64,000 bases of DNA, taken from the NCBI RefSeq assembly GCF_001940235.1, contig NZ_MJIE01000001.1, positions 372,001-436,000 of the forward strand, given 5' to 3'. Made by a program: the position numbers and the translations under genes. Below the pieces are notes generated by a model. The model searched no databases. It was given only the letters and a program-made list of their open reading frames with translations, and had not been told where the DNA came from. Source of the stretch: Hornefia porci (GTDB taxonomy: Bacteria; Bacillota; Clostridia; Peptostreptococcales; Anaerovoracaceae). Below, in pieces: positions 9,027 to 16,725 of this stretch; within the stretch, counting starts at the first letter, position 1, and every line of letters starts with the position of its first letter.

Positions 9027-9054
9027 AATATACCAAATTGGTATGTTATTGCAA
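9027..9054 (-). promoter_or_regulatory. metF-metH promoter with embedded palindromic operator
   Basis: On the minus strand TTGCAA (-35, 9049-9054) and TATATT (-10, 9027-9032) are 16 bases apart. A perfect 7+1+7 inverted repeat (ATACCAA-A-TTGGTAT on the plus strand, 9030-9044) covers the spacer and -10, where a dimeric repressor would block polymerase. Confidence 0.6.
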
Positions 9055-9057
9055 CAC

Positions 9058-10020
9058 TTATTTTTTGACAAAGTAGATATTCAGATCCACGTTCTTCCTG
9101 ATGCCTTTGATTTTACCTGTGGAGGAGTACTGCCACATCGCATACTGATAGGGATAATAGCTCGTTCTGCTGTAATGCGCCAGCCAGAATTCATACCCCG
9201 TCAGATATCGGAGATCCAGATTTTTCAGCAGCCATTCCGGATTGCCGTAGATCATCGGACGGAAACTGTTCTTCTGCACGATTGTACAAAATGCGTCTGC
9301 GATTTCCGTCTTTTCTTTTTTGGTGAGATCTCCGACCCGGTCGCCCGGCGTATGCTCCATATCGTATACCACCGGATAAGTGACGCCTCTGCCCCGGATA
9401 TGCCGGATTACGTATTTCGCTTCCCGGACCGCTTCATCTGTGGTAATCGCCTGGGAGTAGAAATAAACGCCGACGTCCAGCCCGGCTTTTTTCGCGCCCT
9501 TCAGGTTTTTCCGGAAGTTCTCGTCCTCATGAATCGTCCCCTTCTCAGAGCCGCTGTAGCCGACCCGGATCATCGCGAACCGGATGCCCGCGTCGTAAAC
9601 CTTGTCCCAGTCCACGTTCCCCTGAAATACAGAAACGTCGATGCCCGGAATAGAACGGTAATTTTTATCCCGGTAATGACGCAGTCCGCTTCTGGTGTAC
9701 AGTGCATCGGAGCTGTACCGGTTCATCCGTATCGTTTCCTTTTCTCCCAGACCGTTATAGCTTCCCAGCACAACATAGGAGATACAGAACAGAAAAACCG
9801 CCGCCGCTGCCAGCACTACCACAGCAGTGATGAGCGCGATCCGGCGGTCGCGCAGGCGAAAGCCTCCACGGCGTTTCCGTCCTGTTCCCCCGGGCTTCCG
9901 CTTTCCCCTTCGGCCTGACGAACGGACGCTTTTCCCCTTCCTGACCGGTTTCACCGGCTTTTTTGACTTCTGTATTCTGTTTTTTCCTTTTGTTCCTGCT
10001 GTTTCTTTTATTTTTCTCAT
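9058..10020 (-). CDS. Membrane-anchored GH25 lysozyme-like muramidase
   Basis: Expected to cleave the MurNAc-GlcNAc bond of peptidoglycan outside the membrane. Residues 1-60 are very rich in Lys/Arg/Gly and should be cytoplasmic; a single membrane segment follows (about 64-88). The GH25 barrel runs from about 128 to the end with GIDVSVFQGNVDW, FAMIRVGYSG, DVGVYFYSQA, and VVYDMEHTPG holding the acidic catalytic pair, then MWQYSSTGKI and VDLNIY. All family landmarks are present. The gene ends just before the metF promoter and diverges from the M20D gene. Confidence 0.92.
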   Translation of the reverse strand: MRKIKETAGTKGKNRIQKSKKPVKPVRKGKSVRSSGRRGKRKPGGTGRKRRGGFRLRDRRIALITAVVVLAAAAVFLFCISYVVLGSYNGLGEKETIRMNRYSSDALYTRSGLRHYRDKNYRSIPGIDVSVFQGNVDWDKVYDAGIRFAMIRVGYSGSEKGTIHEDENFRKNLKGAKKAGLDVGVYFYSQAITTDEAVREAKYVIRHIRGRGVTYPVVYDMEHTPGDRVGDLTKKEKTEIADAFCTIVQKNSFRPMIYGNPEWLLKNLDLRYLTGYEFWLAHYSRTSYYPYQYAMWQYSSTGKIKGIRKNVDLNIYFVKK

Positions 10021-10062
10021 AGTCCCTATACTAACATAATTCCCGTTCTAAATAAAGTTTAA

Positions 10063-10091
10063 TTGACGAAACGGAGGAAGTCCTATATGAT
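10063..10091 (+). promoter_or_regulatory. Promoter of the M20D amidohydrolase gene
   Basis: TTGACG (10063-10068) and TATGAT (10086-10091) with a 17-base spacer, followed by GAGAGGAG before the ATG at 10113. Confidence 0.65.
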
Positions 10092-10112
10092 AAACGTAAG
10101 AGAGGAGAACTC

Positions 10113-11285
10113 ATGATAGACTACGAAGAATTGTCAAGACAGATAACCGGGTTCCGAAGAGATCTGCACCGGATCCCGGAGCTTGGTTTTTTCGTCTACA
10201 GGACGAACGCCTACATCCGCAGCATCCTGGAACCGCTGGACTGCCGCATTGAAACCATCGCGAAAACCGGTCTGGTGGCCTTTTTCGATTTCGGCAGGGA
10301 GAAGACCCTCTGCTACCGCGCCGATATGGACGGACTTCCCATCGAGGAGGAAACCGGCGTCCCCTACGCCTCAGAAAACGAGGGCTGTATGCATGCGTGC
10401 GGTCACGACGGCCACATGGCCAATATGCTGGGCTTCGCCAGGATTCTGAACCGTTATAAGGAGGAAGGCGTCCGCTTCCACTACAACGCGCTGCTGCTGT
10501 TTCAGCCCGCAGAGGAAACGATTGAGGGCGCGCGGACCATCATCGGAACAGATTTGTTTAACGAATTCAATGTCACCGCGATCTTCGGCCTGCATATGTG
10601 GCCCTTCCTTGAGAAAGGAGAGATTACCACAAAGCCGGGACCGATGATGGCCAAATCAACGAATGTCCATATTGAAATCCACGGACTCAGCGCGCACTGC
10701 GGCGAGCCGGAAAAGGGGCACGACGCGCTGGTGGCCGCCTGCAGATTCATCGATCTCGTCTATGACTACAAAGACGAACACATCCGGGAACGCTCCGTCC
10801 TGAAGTTCGGAAAAATGCGGAGCGGAACCGTGCGGAACGCCATTTCGGATTATACCGTCATCGAGGGCACCATGCGGACCTTCGAAGAGCAGACGTGGAA
10901 AAAGCTGGTGAACGCCATGAAGCATTACGCCCGGCAGGTGGCGCGCAGGTATCAGGTCACCATCGACGTGGACACCTCCAAATATCATCCTGCGGTCGTA
11001 AACAGCCCCGAGCTTTACGACAAAGTAAAAGGAGAGCTTCTGGAGCACCACATGAATTTTGTCGCGCTCCGCCGGCCCTCCATGATCGCAGAGGATTTTT
11101 CCTTTTTCGAAAAGGAAATTCCGGGTCTGTTTTTCTGGCTGGGCACCGGAACCGGAATCCCGCTCCACGCCAGCACCTTTAACTTCGACGAATCCGTCCT
11201 GATCGAGGGAGTCAAGCTCTTCAACACGATTTTTACCGAATTCGACGATTTTAACGCGGCTCCGATTGAGGAACCCGCCGTCTAA
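10113..11285 (+). CDS. M20D-family amidohydrolase (N-acyl amino acid/hippurate hydrolase type)
   Basis: A cytoplasmic metallo-amidohydrolase that removes acyl or aminobenzoyl groups from amino acids; the substrate cannot be read from sequence. The 390 residues contain all M20D metal and catalytic motifs: FRRDLHRIPELGF (14-26), YRADMDGLPIEEETG, the HACGHDGHMAN metal cluster (about 96), LLFQPAEETIEGA with the catalytic Glu pair, and a C-terminal HAS box. The dimer domain lies at about 180-290. In contrast to the two other M20-type proteins in the window this one is intact. It converges on the ABC ATPase gene, with stop codons overlapping. Confidence 0.93.
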   Translation: MIDYEELSRQITGFRRDLHRIPELGFFVYRTNAYIRSILEPLDCRIETIAKTGLVAFFDFGREKTLCYRADMDGLPIEEETGVPYASENEGCMHACGHDGHMANMLGFARILNRYKEEGVRFHYNALLLFQPAEETIEGARTIIGTDLFNEFNVTAIFGLHMWPFLEKGEITTKPGPMMAKSTNVHIEIHGLSAHCGEPEKGHDALVAACRFIDLVYDYKDEHIRERSVLKFGKMRSGTVRNAISDYTVIEGTMRTFEEQTWKKLVNAMKHYARQVARRYQVTIDVDTSKYHPAVVNSPELYDKVKGELLEHHMNFVALRRPSMIAEDFSFFEKEIPGLFFWLGTGTGIPLHASTFNFDESVLIEGVKLFNTIFTEFDDFNAAPIEEPAV

Positions 11286-11947
11286 CTGTGATTCACCGTT
11301 TTCAATTCGATTTTTTCATCGGCGCATTCCGCCACATAGGAGGAATGCGTCACGATGATCACACATTTGCCGTTTTTCGCGAGATCCCTGAATATCCCCA
11401 TGATCTCGCGCTGTGTTTCTTCATCCAGGTTTCCGGTAGGTTCATCCGCCAGGATGATGTCCGGACCGTAGGAAAGCGCTCTGGCGATGGCGACCCGCTG
11501 CTGCTGCCCGCCTGACAGCTTCAGAATTCTCCGGTCCGCCTCATCCCGGCGCAGACCCATCTCTGCAAGCAGTCCATACGCACTGTCCCTGTTCGCCTGC
11601 CGGTCAATTTTTTTATGACTGTTCTCCGCGGAAATCTCCATGGACAGCTCCACATTTTCCACCGCGGTAAGCTTTGTCAGAAGATTAAAATCCTGGAAGA
11701 TGACGCCGATGCTCCTGCTGCGGTACTCGTATTTGTCTTCTAATTTCATCTCCTTTCCATTACAGAAGATCGTTCCTTCCGTCGGCTCTGCCAGCCCTGA
11801 CATCAGCGACAGCAGCGTGGTTTTGCCCGCTCCTGATTTCCCGACGATCGCATAGATTTTTCCGGCGTCGAACGTGCAGCTGATTCCCTTCAGAATCGAA
11901 TGTTCTCCATAGGAAAAGCTTAGATTTTCAAGTTTCATGACTTCCAT
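11282..11947 (-). CDS. ABC transporter ATP-binding protein (LolD/MacB-type)
   Basis: Energises the FtsX-type permease encoded directly upstream. The 221-residue protein has Walker A GKSGAGKTTL, Q-loop FQDFNLL, signature LSGGQQQRVAIARAL, Walker B IILADEPTGNLD and a switch His in VIIVTHSSYVA. The start ATG at 11947 follows GGGAGGAG; longer in-frame reading upstream overlaps the permease and has no ribosome site. Small two-gene cassettes of this type usually export peptides or lipids or act as mechanotransmitters; the substrate is unknown. Confidence 0.92.
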   Translation of the reverse strand: MEVMKLENLSFSYGEHSILKGISCTFDAGKIYAIVGKSGAGKTTLLSLMSGLAEPTEGTIFCNGKEMKLEDKYEYRSRSIGVIFQDFNLLTKLTAVENVELSMEISAENSHKKIDRQANRDSAYGLLAEMGLRRDEADRRILKLSGGQQQRVAIARALSYGPDIILADEPTGNLDEETQREIMGIFRDLAKNGKCVIIVTHSSYVAECADEKIELKTVNHS

Positions 11948-11966
11948 TACAGGTCTCCTCCCTTCT

Positions 11967-13526
11967 TCAGTCACGGCTGGACAATATCTGAAGCGGTTCA
12001 TACCGCATAATTGCGACGACGGATACCGTTCCCGCAAGCATTGCCAGCGCCACACAGGCAATCAGGAGCTCCAGAAGAACGGTCACATTCACCGAGCCGG
12101 AGATATCCGAAACGCTGAACGCGTTGCTCTGCGCCTGTGATTTACTGTTTGTGCCGGAGGAACCGGATGTATCTGAAGATCCCGACGAGTTCTGAGACTG
12201 CTGCGCCTCCGACGGTCCTCCTCCGTTATTGTCTCTGCCGAACGCCTGCTTCATGTCGCTGCTTCTACTCTGCTGCGAGGCAATCTGCGAGGACAGCAAA
12301 GCCTTTGTCACCGGCACAGACGCCACCGAGCCGACAGTACCTCCGACGATTACTCCCGCCAGCGCGATGATGAGGATCTCTGTCACAAAGAGCTTCGCCA
12401 CATTTCTTTTCTTCATGCCGATGGCGGTCAGCACGCCGATTTCATACTTCCGCTCTCGTGTGCTGAAAATGTTGATTACAATCAGAATCACAGCACCCAC
12501 AGCCAGAATTACAATCAGGAAGTATCCGGCGAATTTCGCGAGCTGGGTCAGCGGCTGCGCGCTCCGCTCGTAGCTTTCCAGATCCTGTGAGGAAACTGTG
12601 TATTTGTCGGACAGCCCCAGCTCCTCCACCTGAGTCTTGAACTTCTCATAGTTAGCCATGGTTCCCAGCACATAGGTCCCGTTCAGGTTTCCGCTGATCG
12701 CCGTAGTGCTGCTGCCGGAATATTTCGCGGCGGAGGCTTTGACGATTTTGTTCAGAGTGTTGTAGCTGGTGAGGATATTGTTCGCCGGATCCACGGCGTT
12801 CATCCGTCCGCCCTGCTGCGCCGCCTCCGCGGAGCTCCGGGAATTCGTATAGATTCCGACTATTTTCAGCTTGTATGTCTCGCTGGATTTGTCGGGATTG
12901 GCGATTTTGATGGTATCGCCTACGGAAAGGTCGTTGTACTTCGCCAGCTCGCTGGAGATGACGCAGACCATTTCATCGGTTCCCTCCGTGAACATTTTGC
13001 CGGAGGTTATTTTATACGTGCCGCTGACAAATTCTGTCATCGCTTCATCCGAGGAATAGCCTGTGACGGTGAATTCCCCCTGGGTCATGCCGCCGGGTCC
13101 GCTTTTTCCGCCGCTCCCCGAGGAGCCCGACGACGATGAAGATGAAGACGATGATGACGTGCTGTATGCCTCCAGGCCTCCGGCTCCGTCCGCCGCCGCG
13201 CTCAGCGTGTAGTAGAAGGATTTCACCGCAGACGCCTTCGCGTACTTTTTCAGCTGCGTCAGAGACAGCTGTGAGCCCGCCAGTTTAGATTTGTCAAAGG
13301 AGCCTGAGCTTCCCTGTGCATTCTTCATCATCTGTTCACGGTCCAGAGAAATCTGCGCGGTGATGCTCAGATTTTCCAGCGCTGCTTTTCTGGCGCTGGC
13401 CGAGGACTGCCGGATGCAGAGTCCGATGCAGACAGAAAGCGCGATGATCGTGACGATGATCCCGATCAGAAGACTCCTTCCCTTCGATCGCGCAATGTTT
13501 CGCATTGCATTTCTGATAGTAAACAT
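11967..13526 (-). CDS. FtsX/MacB-family ABC transporter permease
   Basis: Membrane partner of the ATPase at 11282. Starting at ATG 13526, preceded by GGAGGG, it is MFTIRNAMRNIARSKGRS with a first membrane helix at about 16-36, a large external domain (about 40-325), and three C-terminal helices (about 335, 385 and 490). The external part has a Ser/Gly run (about 125-145) and a second low-complexity Ser/Gln/Asn insert (about 410-480) between helices 3 and 4, where homologues usually have a short loop. The FtsX landmarks TRERKYEIGVLTAIGMKKRNV and the final MRYEPLQILSSRD are present. Confidence 0.88.
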   Translation of the reverse strand: MFTIRNAMRNIARSKGRSLLIGIIVTIIALSVCIGLCIRQSSASARKAALENLSITAQISLDREQMMKNAQGSSGSFDKSKLAGSQLSLTQLKKYAKASAVKSFYYTLSAAADGAGGLEAYSTSSSSSSSSSSGSSGSGGKSGPGGMTQGEFTVTGYSSDEAMTEFVSGTYKITSGKMFTEGTDEMVCVISSELAKYNDLSVGDTIKIANPDKSSETYKLKIVGIYTNSRSSAEAAQQGGRMNAVDPANNILTSYNTLNKIVKASAAKYSGSSTTAISGNLNGTYVLGTMANYEKFKTQVEELGLSDKYTVSSQDLESYERSAQPLTQLAKFAGYFLIVILAVGAVILIVINIFSTRERKYEIGVLTAIGMKKRNVAKLFVTEILIIALAGVIVGGTVGSVASVPVTKALLSSQIASQQSRSSDMKQAFGRDNNGGGPSEAQQSQNSSGSSDTSGSSGTNSKSQAQSNAFSVSDISGSVNVTVLLELLIACVALAMLAGTVSVVAIMRYEPLQILSSRD

Positions 13527-13693
13527 AAGTCCCTCCAATAAAGTCTGAAAAATATTTGGTTTTATTCTATTCCGGGCTTCTGTGGGTTCAGCGTCATTTT
13601 TTCGTTGATTGTTTCAGAGAATTGTGTTTGTTTTTTGTTCGTTTTTTGTCCCGGGACCGCAGTCTTCTACGCTCTTCCCGCGGTTTCCGGCAC

Positions 13694-13758
13694 AAAAAAG
13701 AGACCGTAGCCCCGCGGAATCCGGCGTATTGCCGATTCTCCCGCGCGGCGCAGTCTCT
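13694..13758 (-). terminator. Terminator of the small membrane-protein gene at 13779
   Basis: On the minus strand AGAGAC and GTCTCT close a GC-rich branched hairpin that is followed directly by TTTTTT. It lies 20 bases past the stop of the 34-residue ORF. Confidence 0.75.
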
Positions 13759-13778
13759 CTGTGTCCGCATGTTATTCC

Positions 13779-13883
13779 TTATAATTCTTCTTTTTCGTCT
13801 ACTTCATCCATTTCATTGTAAGCGGCAATCAGTACGATCGCTGCGACAGCACAGAGGCTGATGACGGTCCATGCTTTCTTCAT
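13779..13883 (-). CDS. Small single-pass membrane protein (34 residues)
   Basis: Not recognised. The frame starts MKKAWTVISLCAVAAIVL and continues with AAYN and an acidic tail MDEVDEKEEL: one hydrophobic helix with a basic start and a strongly acidic end. Support: a GGGAGTG ribosome site at the correct distance, a strong terminator right after the stop, and no other gene in the 500-base space between the ABC permease and the hypothetical gene at 14042. Such proteins are usually missed by gene callers. Confidence 0.6.
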   Translation of the reverse strand: MKKAWTVISLCAVAAIVLIAAYNEMDEVDEKEEL

Positions 13884-14041
13884 CGGAATCACTCCCTTCA
13901 TAGTTGTATTATATCGTCTTATCGGTACAAAATCAATTCTAATATTTTTTTACATTTCGCTGACGCGAACTCTGCCGCGCCCCCGGGCTGTTCCGAAAAT
14001 GAGCCGCCGACGCTTCCGCTTCGCTGACGGTTACGGACGAT

Positions 14042-14263
14042 TCAGCCTCCGTAGCCCGCCAGCTCATATAAGAGTTCCCGTTCTTCTCTGTCGACCGCCA
14101 TCCGTTCACAGATCAGCGCCAGCGCTTCTTCGCTGAATACAAACTCCGGATCCGTGCATAACTGCGTGAAATCGTTTTTACTGATGCCGCTCTGACTGAA
14201 GGTAATCTCACCGGATGAGATTTTGCGGTCATATATCCTTAAAAAAACCTGATTGAATGTCAT
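14042..14263 (-). CDS. Hypothetical protein coupled to CDF transporter (73 residues)
   Basis: Not recognised. MTFNQVFLRIYDRKISSGEITFSQSGISKNDFTQLC is followed by an acidic helical part rich in Glu (FSEEALALICERMAVDREERELLYELAGYGG). Its ATG overlaps the stop of the cation efflux gene in an ATGA junction, so it is probably co-translated. The SGISKNDFTQLC helix-turn-helix-like spacing hints at a small DNA- or protein-binding module; this is weak inference. Confidence 0.65.
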   Translation of the reverse strand: MTFNQVFLRIYDRKISSGEITFSQSGISKNDFTQLCTDPEFVFSEEALALICERMAVDREERELLYELAGYGG

Positions 14264-15225
14264 TGGAATTTCTCACCTCCCGGCTGCGCGTTCCCATGCT
14301 CCGTCTCCGTATCCGGATTGACGTGGACCATACAGTGCTTGATTTCGGGATTTTCCCGTTCCAGCAGACGGTGAACGGCTTCAGCGGTATCATGAGCCTC
14401 ACAGAGCCGGAGCTGTCCGTCCATGGTGATTTCCACATCCACATAGATTCTGGAGCCGAACTGCCGCGTCCGCAGGGAATCGATGTGCTCCACGCCCTCC
14501 ACAGAAAGAATTTCCTCCTGCAGCCTGCGGATAATCTCATCGTCACATTTCCGGTCAATCATTTTGTCCATCGTCTCTCTGAATATGTCGAAGGAAACCT
14601 TGATGATCATCACTCCGATGATTACGCTGGCCAGCGGATCCAGTACCGGGTACCCCAGCCGTGCTCCCAGAATTCCCACAAAGCTCCCGATAGAGCTCAT
14701 CGCATCCGACCGATGGTGCCAGGCCTCCGCCTTCAGCGACACCGAGTTGATTTTTTTCGCGGAGAGAATCGTATACCAGTACAGGCCTTCCTTTGTGCCG
14801 ATGGAAATCAGCGCCGCCGCAAGCGGGAGCAGCGTGGGGACGGCAATGCTCTCCGGGTGAAGGATCTTCATCAGGCCGTGATAGCCGATTAATGCTCCCA
14901 CAAAGAAAAGAATATCCGCCAGAAGTGTCGATACTACGCACTCCATCCGCTCGTGACCGTAGGGATGTTCCCGGTCCGGCTCCTTTCCGGAAAGGTGCGC
15001 GCCGATGATGACCAGCACCGTTCCCGCCACGTCCGAGGCTGAATGCACCGCATCCGAAACCATCGCCGCGGAATTTCCCAGAATCCCTGCCACGAATTTA
15101 AACGCCGCCAGCAGAACATTCAGCGTAATGCTGACCGCGGACACACGATAAATCACCTTCTGCGACGAAAGCTCTCCCTTCGTTTCTGTCCTCTTTTCTT
15201 TTCCCTGCCCTTTTCTCATACTCAT
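14260..15225 (-). CDS. Cation diffusion facilitator (CDF) family transporter
   Basis: Proton-coupled export of divalent metals (Zn, Fe, Mn, Co) across the membrane. The 321-residue protein shows six membrane segments and the CDF metal sites: HSASD in helix 2 (about 62), the HPYGHER loop (about 88), HHRSDAMSS in helix 5 (about 171), and a cytoplasmic C-terminal domain with HCMVHVNPD. The N-terminal 20 residues are basic. Metal preference cannot be decided, though HxxxD/HxxxD favours Zn or Fe. First gene of a two-gene unit with the 73-residue protein. Confidence 0.92.
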   Translation of the reverse strand: MSMRKGQGKEKRTETKGELSSQKVIYRVSAVSITLNVLLAAFKFVAGILGNSAAMVSDAVHSASDVAGTVLVIIGAHLSGKEPDREHPYGHERMECVVSTLLADILFFVGALIGYHGLMKILHPESIAVPTLLPLAAALISIGTKEGLYWYTILSAKKINSVSLKAEAWHHRSDAMSSIGSFVGILGARLGYPVLDPLASVIIGVMIIKVSFDIFRETMDKMIDRKCDDEIIRRLQEEILSVEGVEHIDSLRTRQFGSRIYVDVEITMDGQLRLCEAHDTAEAVHRLLERENPEIKHCMVHVNPDTETEHGNAQPGGEKFQ

Positions 15226-15403
15226 CGCCTGCTATCATTTCATCCGGAGCTGCCGCTCCGGGTCAGTTTTCTTTGTTGCTTTAATTTCCGTCTTTAAGAT
15301 AATACCACAGGTGAAGCCTGCATTTCAAGTATGACGGAGAGAGACAGACATTTCAGGGTCAGCGAAAAACAACAAAAAAAATCCCCTTCTGCAATAATAA
15401 TGT

Positions 15404-15432
15404 TTGGAATTTCCCGGAATCTATGTTATAAT
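15404..15432 (+). promoter_or_regulatory. Promoter of tRNA-Arg
   Basis: TTGGAA (15404-15409) and a perfect TATAAT (15427-15432) separated by 17 bases, about 22 bases before the mature tRNA. Confidence 0.7.
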
Positions 15433-15453
15433 AATGACCGTTGACAGAAACAT

Positions 15454-15530
15454 GTGCCTGTAGCTCAGCAGGATAGAGTAGCACACTCCGAATGTGAAGG
15501 TCGGGCGTTCGAATCGCCTCAGGCACACCA
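15454..15530 (+). tRNA. tRNA-Arg (anticodon CCG)
   Basis: A 77-base cloverleaf: acceptor GTGCCTG/CAGGCAC, D-stem GCTC/GAGT, anticodon loop CTCCGAA giving CCG (reads CGG), T-loop TTCGAAT, discriminator A and an encoded CCA. The anticodon stem has a mismatch at the 27-43 position (G with A) and the T-stem one G-T pair. It has its own promoter and terminator, so it is a stand-alone transcription unit. Confidence 0.93.
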
Positions 15531-15533
15531 CTT

Positions 15534-15571
15534 AACGCAACAGTTTTAATGAGTTTGCTGTTGCGTTTTTG
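15534..15571 (+). terminator. Terminator of tRNA-Arg
   Basis: AACGCAACAG pairs with CTGTTGCGTT and is followed by a T-run, 4 bases after the tRNA CCA end. Confidence 0.88.
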
Positions 15572-15687
15572 CTTGCTAGGAATAACAAATTTAGAACCTC
15601 ATTTCACATCGTTCTAATGATAAGACACGTTTTTCCGCACTTTTGTATCCTATTCTTCGTAAAAAACCATCTCTGAAACCGGAGCTT

Positions 15688-16650
15688 TTATTTCAGAACG
15701 TAAACTTTTTTGTAGCGGCGGCCCCACTGGATGCACTCGCTGGTGCTGTTCATGTAGAGGTCGATCACATTCCCCTTTACCGCGCCTCCGCAGTCATTCG
15801 CGACGGCTACGCCGTAGCCCTCGATATAGAGCTTTGTGCCGTAAGGAATCACAGACGGATCCACCGCGCAGGTTCCGTAATGGCAGACCTGCCCTGTCGC
15901 GCCTCTGGCGTTTGTGCCGGCGTAATATGCGGTGCAGTTTCCTGTAAACGTGCGTGTGTAGCGGACGGAGCCGGTCTCACCGGTTTTACTTGTGCCGAAG
16001 CGAACCGAATTATTCTTCGGCCTGCTCACCCAGCTCAGAAGCTTCGCCTTTTCCTTCGTTTTCTTTCCGTTCACATAAGTCGTGATATATTTGTACACGC
16101 CCTTTCCATCCCTGCCGCCGGTGGAAGATACCGTGCCGGAGGAGAGACTGCGGTCGAATACAACCTCGTTCTTCGCCGGTACCGTGACAGTCTTTCGGCG
16201 GGTTTTCACATCGACGACCTGAACCTTCAGATTCGTCGCGGTTGTCGCCTGTCCGGACAGTGCGGGCCGGACGATATCATCCTTGTCATAGCTGATCTTG
16301 TTCAGCTTCAGATTCTCCCTGATCGTTCCGGGGTACAAGACAATGCTGCGCTTTTTGCCGGCGATTTCCGCTTCGGCTCTGGTTCCGCGGCGGATCCGTA
16401 TGGTCATATCAGTCTGAATCGGCGCGTCGCGGTCTGTATCGACGATAATATTCTGCCGGTCGGTGGATTTCAGTTCCCCGACGGCGGCGCCCACCGTTTT
16501 CCCTCTGGTTTCAACGCGGACCGTCCGGGTGCCGGAAACAGACTGATACTGCAGCAGAACCGGGACCGGTATCATGCGATACCAGACGAACAGCGCGCCG
16601 CAGATGAGCGCAAGTATGATATTTAAAAGAATCAGTTTTCGCAATGTCAT
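15688..16650 (-). CDS. G5 and 3D domain cell-wall protein (YabE/RpfB-like)
   Basis: Exported wall protein, probably a lytic transglycosylase-type muralytic enzyme active during growth or revival. A hydrophobic anchor (about 5-22) is followed by two ubiquitin-like DUF348 repeats (RGKTVGAAVGELK and PGTIRENLKLNKIS), a G5-like stretch (about 150-205) and a C-terminal 3D domain with Asp residues in CAVDPSVIPYGTKLYIEGYG, ANDCGGAVKGNVIDLYM. The ATG at 16650 touches the T-run of the htpG terminator, and the only ribosome site, GTGAGG, lies in that hairpin's 3' arm. Confidence 0.88.
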   Translation of the reverse strand: MTLRKLILLNIILALICGALFVWYRMIPVPVLLQYQSVSGTRTVRVETRGKTVGAAVGELKSTDRQNIIVDTDRDAPIQTDMTIRIRRGTRAEAEIAGKKRSIVLYPGTIRENLKLNKISYDKDDIVRPALSGQATTATNLKVQVVDVKTRRKTVTVPAKNEVVFDRSLSSGTVSSTGGRDGKGVYKYITTYVNGKKTKEKAKLLSWVSRPKNNSVRFGTSKTGETGSVRYTRTFTGNCTAYYAGTNARGATGQVCHYGTCAVDPSVIPYGTKLYIEGYGVAVANDCGGAVKGNVIDLYMNSTSECIQWGRRYKKVYVLK

Positions 16651-16693
16651 AAAAAAACCTCACATAATGGTTCTATTCTACCATCATGTGAGG
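16651..16693 (-). terminator. htpG terminator that also contains the next gene's ribosome site
   Basis: On the minus strand CCTCACATGATGG pairs with CCATTATGTGAGG around a 10-base loop, then TTTTTTT, then the ATG of the 3D gene. Terminator hairpin 16658-16693, T-run 16651-16657. Confidence 0.85.
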
Positions 16694-16725
16694 AAATTTT
16701 CAATCCGTGATTAAAAAGTCTGTAA

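Noticed and set aside
8623..9918. Plus-strand open frame of 431 codons
   Set aside because: Runs antisense through metF, its promoter and the GH25 gene; no domain or ribosome site.
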